Assembly: GCF_905404315.1 (NCBI RefSeq)
Contig: NC_066282.1
Coordinates: forward strand, 4,612,501-4,676,500
Direction: 5' to 3'
Source of the DNA: Leptidea sinapis
Lineage: Eukaryota > Arthropoda > Insecta > Lepidoptera > Pieridae
DNA: 64,000 nucleotides
Shown in pieces: positions 49,701 to 55,700 of this stretch. The position numbers were made by a program, and so were the translations under genes. Each line of letters opens with the position of its first letter. The first letter of the stretch is position 1. The notes beneath the pieces were generated by a model. The model did not search any database. It saw only the letters and a list, made by a program, of their open reading frames with translations, and had not been told where the DNA came from.

Positions 49701-52700
49701 CACTCTCTTAAAAAGTCCGCGTACATCTAACCATACTGGCAATAGACATCATGCATTCAGCCCAATGACAAAAGAGGTCGCTTCGCTATTCAGCCTTGTC
49801 TTCGTATGAGTATAATAGTCATCAATTTTAAAAATCGAACGGCGAAGCTCAATTTCGTTCTGAAAAAAAATAATTAAAAAAAAAGATAAAAAAAGGCGGG
49901 AATGGAAAAATTTAATTTTAATATTGTTTGTTTTTGGGATTTTTTTATAATTACGTGCTAATTAGGAAAAAAACATGAGTTCTGCAAGTGATGAAGATAT
50001 ATGCTGCACTCTCGATTCAATGAAAATGGAAGCTGAAACAGCAATTAACAATATTTTATTATTGTAATACCAGTTTTTTTCTACTTACCTCACAATCGAG
50101 AATCGGGCTGCAATTGATGCCTTACAGGCTACTAGGCCCTTGGGTTCTAATCTACTTTATTAACTGCAGACAAAATGGGGAGGACGCCGCGACCGAACCC
50201 GAGTAGTACTTCGCCCCGCTGACGAGGGCGGCATGCGGTGCGCGCCCCTTGTCGCAGCGGAGCCCTGCGAGCCCCTCACCTACTCCTGGCACATTGCACC
50301 CTGGGATGATTGTCAACCGCTGGGTAAGAGATCATAAACATGATACAGAACGTTACAGTTTCTGATTATTTATGCATAAGTAATCCTACCATAAGGAGAC
50401 CTATGTTTATGTCGCTAAACTCGTACTGAACAGGTTAGAAGTTTTAGTTAGGATTAAAAAATGTGTATGATTTAGTGTTTTTAACCGGCTTCAAAAAGGG
50501 GGAGGTTCTCAATTCAATCGGTATTTTTTTATGTATGTACACTGATTACGCTGAGATTTATGATCCGATTTATGTAATTCTTCTTTAGTTCGATGCCATT
50601 TAGTCCCATAAAATTTTACATAGTTTGGCCCAGTAGTTTTCATTTTATGAACATTTTTGTTTAGGTGGATGATGTAATTGTTTTTTGTGTACAATTTTTT
50701 AGGAGTTTTCATTCAGGTTGATTATATATTATTATTATTAACTGACACTAAGAATCAGTTTTGATTAAAAAAAATCCTTTTAATAAAACCGAATTCAAAA
50801 ACTGGAAAGTATAAAATAACTTATTAAAAATTTTATTTAATACACATCTTACGCAAACCTTTAATATTAATAAAATTCTATTGTTTGTATGTGCTACATT
50901 TTTTTTTTTGATTTCAGGTGGATCCCCTTGTGGTGAGGGTATCAAACGTAGATCAGTTCGTTGTCTTCGAAGTGATGGAGCCTTTGTAAATGATTCGTTC
51001 TGTCCAGTAAGTAGCTCGAATCTTATCTTGGATAAACATTTAGTGCAATACCATTCAGGACAGAATATCACTTTGCGGATGTCTACTTAGACCCTGACCA
51101 TGCAAAACTGCAAATTTAACGTCAGATTAAACCTAATATTTATTTTGCTTTACTTAATTTGCCTGGCTATTATCCTGGAATTGTTTAGAATGCAACGGCA
51201 ACGGAAGCTCGTGAGTCGTGGTGCTATGTGCCATGTGGTGTGGACTGCGAGGTCGGAGAGTGGGGTCCGTGGGACACCAGCGCCTGTTCCTGTGGGGACG
51301 CTTCTACCGCAAGTCATATGAGACGTATTAGGTTTGTGATTATTATTATTATTATTTATAATAGACTAAGCAGCTTTCGCTGATGCGTCTATATCATTTG
51401 CCATATCTATTCAAATGTTTGTCCAGTCTATTCTTAAACTGATTAACAGATTTTGATTTAACCACATCCTTGGGCAATCTTTTCCATATATGAACAACTC
51501 TGTTGGTCAGGAGATTCTCTACTTTAACTGTTAATGAGAAAAGAGCGCTTTTTTCCCTCCAACTTACCTACTGCGCAATCAAATGACACCACCATTAAAC
51601 ACTAGAGCTTATAAACATGTTCCAAATCAACTTTTTGTAAAACTTGGCACCTTTTTTGCCCCGTTGATAATGAAATTACTGAACTAATGAAACATATCTA
51701 TGCCTCAGTGTGATAGGCTGGTGTTTGGGCTGTCAAGGACCCTTAGAGGTGGAATGGAACGTGGAACGGAAGGTGGGCGAAATGTATAAATAAGCATCAA
51801 GTCAGCGTATTGCTCGTATCACCACTTCCTATAATTTTTAGGTCAGCGTGACTCTACTTGTCTACTGTCAGTTATATTCAGATTCAAATTCAAATATTTT
51901 TAATCAAAATAGGATGTGACATCACTTATTGAAAGTCAAAAAAACTACCACCCACTCCAAAATGAATGCGTCAGGCCTGAGAAGAATGGGCGCAACAAAC
52001 TCAGCGGGCTTTTTTTCATCAAAAAATATGTTTACAATTAAACTTATTATTTAATAGCCAGAGGACGGTCGCTCCATTCCCAATCTGTGGTATCATTAAG
52101 AAAGTTTAAATTTATGTTATAGTAACCTAAAGGTTAAACCTCACAAAAGAGGTAAACCTCACTAACGTTTTTTAACAATTCTTTTGAATAACGTAGATAC
52201 TTATGTTTTGAACGTTTTCTGGGATCTTGTTGTAAAAGCATATACATCGCCCCACAAAAGACTTACTAACTCGACTTAGCCGAGTAGTAGGCATTATAAG
52301 CTTATGTCTGTTCCTGGTGCTTACATTATGGTTATGACAGTTTCTAAATTATGTTGTATATAATTTTGTGACCACAGACAGCACCTCAGCACAGCGGTGT
52401 GGCCAGGTCGTAGCTGTCCTCCAACGGAGCAACGCGCGCCTTGTCCCAGAGAACCTTGCTTCCGACTTGTTGCTAGACCATTGCTGGGTTGCCATGTGCA
52501 GGTACATTTCATTCTAGTATTAAACTGCGATTTATTTAATTTTTTTGACATTTTTTTTTAAATTTGTTACTTATGAGTCAGCATTAAAAAATACATACAA
52601 TTTCAAATTTTCACCCATCTACGATCAACAGTTACTTTTGTATCGCGGTTTTAATATCAGCAATACAACGTTTGCTGGGTCAGCTAGTAATATATAATAT

Positions 52701-55700
52701 CTCGTAAAAAACAGTTTTCCTTTAGTATATTCAAAGAATACGAATGAACTAACTGATAATCAGTATAGCAACTGGCACGGTTGATTGTTCGGAACTATTA
52801 GGTTAAATTGGACTTACAATATACACACCATACAACACAACATACATCTTACAATAATATAAAGCATTATTATTATTTTATACAAAACTAATAAGACCAA
52901 ATTTAGAATAAACTAGCGTAAAGACGACCTGATCGTCCCGTAGTGCGTGACAGATTTTGAATTGTCAGTGTGTGAGTTAGCTTATTCAAAATACTAAAGA
53001 GCTATATCCAAGCGTAGCTGACTTTTTACACACACGCACACACAAAATCACGCCTCTTTCCCGTAGAGGTAGGCAGAGACCACTTCTTTCCACTTGCTAC
53101 AATCCTTACATACTTGTTTCCCTTCGTCCACTTTCATTATTCCTTTCATACATGCTCTCCGGTTTAGGGTACTCTTGCCCTGGCCTTTTTTCAAGACGTC
53201 CCTGATTTGATCTTGAAACGTCCGCCTAGGTCTTCCCCTTCCAACACTTTCATTAACACTGGCCTTATACACTTTCTTCGTCCATCATTCTTCATTCATT
53301 CTCTCGACATGTCCAAACCATCTCAGCATACCTTTCTCGACTTTTGCCACAACATCTTCTTCAGACCGCAACGTTTCCTTATCTCACTATTTCTTAGCCT
53401 GTCACTCAGCTTAACTCCTATCATACTTCTCAACGCTCTCATCTCAACTGCATTTATTCTGCTTTCATGTTTCTTCTGCCATACCCAACTTTCACTTCCG
53501 TACATGAGTGTTGGAACACCTCGTATTTGTTAAGGTTTTTGTCCGTTGGTTGGCCACCCCCGCACTTTCCAAGATTACCGACTGAACGACCGTTTCGTCT
53601 TAGGCCAGACAGCCTCTGCACTTAGGACTGTCCGTTACGCCGATTGTGAAAAGGTGTTTGTTTATGTGTGACCCGTTAGGTTGCCCACCATTATACGGAT
53701 GTCATGTCTGTTGAGGCTGATAAGTCTACGTGTCAGTTTGGGCGACAGTGCAGGTTTCCTTCAACTGTCTACAGCTTGAGACATTCATCCACCGGGTGTT
53801 GTGTAGGTCGTAATGACGACAGTTTTATCTGAGGGTTTTTTATTAAACAAGGCGGAACCCTGTAAATGTGAAACGCTGTGGTTGTATGTTGTAAGTCTAT
53901 CGATGATGATACTAATAATAACACTTTAGACATCTTCTGGCGAGGAGGCAGACGGCGCATGCGGCTGGGGAGTTAAGCTGTCCCATGCCAGGTGCGAGCT
54001 GACCAGCGTCACCGACGAACCCACTTCGGAAGCCTTCCTAGAACCGTGGCGATGCTTCACTGCGCTGCCCGGGAGGATTGTCACGCCACCTTTGCACCAT
54101 CAGGTATGGTTCTATCTTCTATTGAACTATTTATAATTAATGTTCATGCAAAAGAGGACTACCTTCTTACCAACCTAACCTAACATTCTTTAAAATTGTA
54201 TTTCTCTGAATCTGGGATTCCAACCATTAAAATATTATTGTGAATGAAAAAAGAATTATCAAGCTTTATTTATCGAGACACAAAAATATTTGTAAGTGGT
54301 GTATGGAGCTTATACGATGCTGGCCATTCTCCTTTAAAGAAATAAACATTTTAACTTTTTTCCTATCAATATATTCTTGATATATATGTCAGTAAACCGT
54401 TGCAGGTTTATTGAACCGTTTTCGCAGTATATCGAAGGAAAAAAATGGCTCTCCATTGATTTGTATAGTTAATTCATATTAAAATTTAATACATTCATTA
54501 AGATCAAAAATATCTCATTAAAAAAATGACATGAAATGCAAAATGTCCTGTCATTAGCTTATGAAAATTTTTTTCATTACTTGTTTTCAATGTAATCATT
54601 AACAATGAGGAACGATGTATACCTACTTAGGAGGACGAGATATGTGAGGTAGAATGCGGCTGCAATGAATCGGAGCTAGGACAGCCGGGGCCTTGGGGCT
54701 CTTGGGGCCCTTGTCGTGCCGGGGCCCGCTCCCGCACTCGCCAACTTCTAGTGCCACCGCGACGCGCCTGTAGAACTTCTTCCAGGTAATGCATTATTCT
54801 TACTGCATTTTTCTATATGTCAAAATTATTATTGTTATTCCTTGGTGTTGCTAGAGAATATAGAGTTTCACCAAAATGTTTATTGCAGTTTGGTTGCGTT
54901 TAGAAGAAAATAATTTGAAATAACTTAAAATTAGATTATTTTCTAGGATCGTCTAAAATTTTATTATATTATGTATAGCTTGTAATACCAGACGTGAAAT
55001 GATACATTTGTGAAAAATCGTCTCATACCACATTCGTAACAAGGTGTTATATAGCATCAGTTTAGTTAATTGTAGTTTACATAATAAAAAGTCGTGGGAC
55101 ATAATTATTTACTCCTTGCAAATGGACAAACCTGTTTTTGATAATTATCGTGCTCCTTCGGTCGCTAAAGTTTGTAAAGATGACTCGCTAAAGAGATATT
55201 TGTAGATCTTATTGAAATATTAGTTGTGCATTTTTTACAGGAATTTTTTGATAACTTCGTACCATAAAGACGGAACTAATAAAAATTACAATATTTTACA
55301 TTAAATTGTTAATAACTTCACACCATAGAGACCGAAACTAATAACAATTACAATGTCTTACATGAAATTGTTGATAACTTCGTACCCATTTGTTATGTTT
55401 TTAAAGTGATATCACTTCTAAGATAAATACACAAATAAAATTTGAAAATCAACAAAATTTTATGAACGATGTGGGACTCGAACCTTGAACTTCGTACCAT
55501 AGAGACCGCACTAATAATAATTACAATATATTTTTACATGAAATTGTTGATAACTTTGTACCATCGAAACCGACCTAATAACAATTACAATTTTCTTATC
55601 AACGGGTTATTTTAGTGATCCTGCACTGCCGCCTCATGGCCCTCACTCTGTATACTCACCAGTATACGCTAATTTTTGAAGTTACCTATGTCGTATGGAC

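Noticed and set aside
53992..54183. Alternative TSP1 frame (CAAREDC) across exon 23
   Set aside because: It looks TSP1-like for a few residues but does not join exon 24 in phase; the chosen frame does and stays open.
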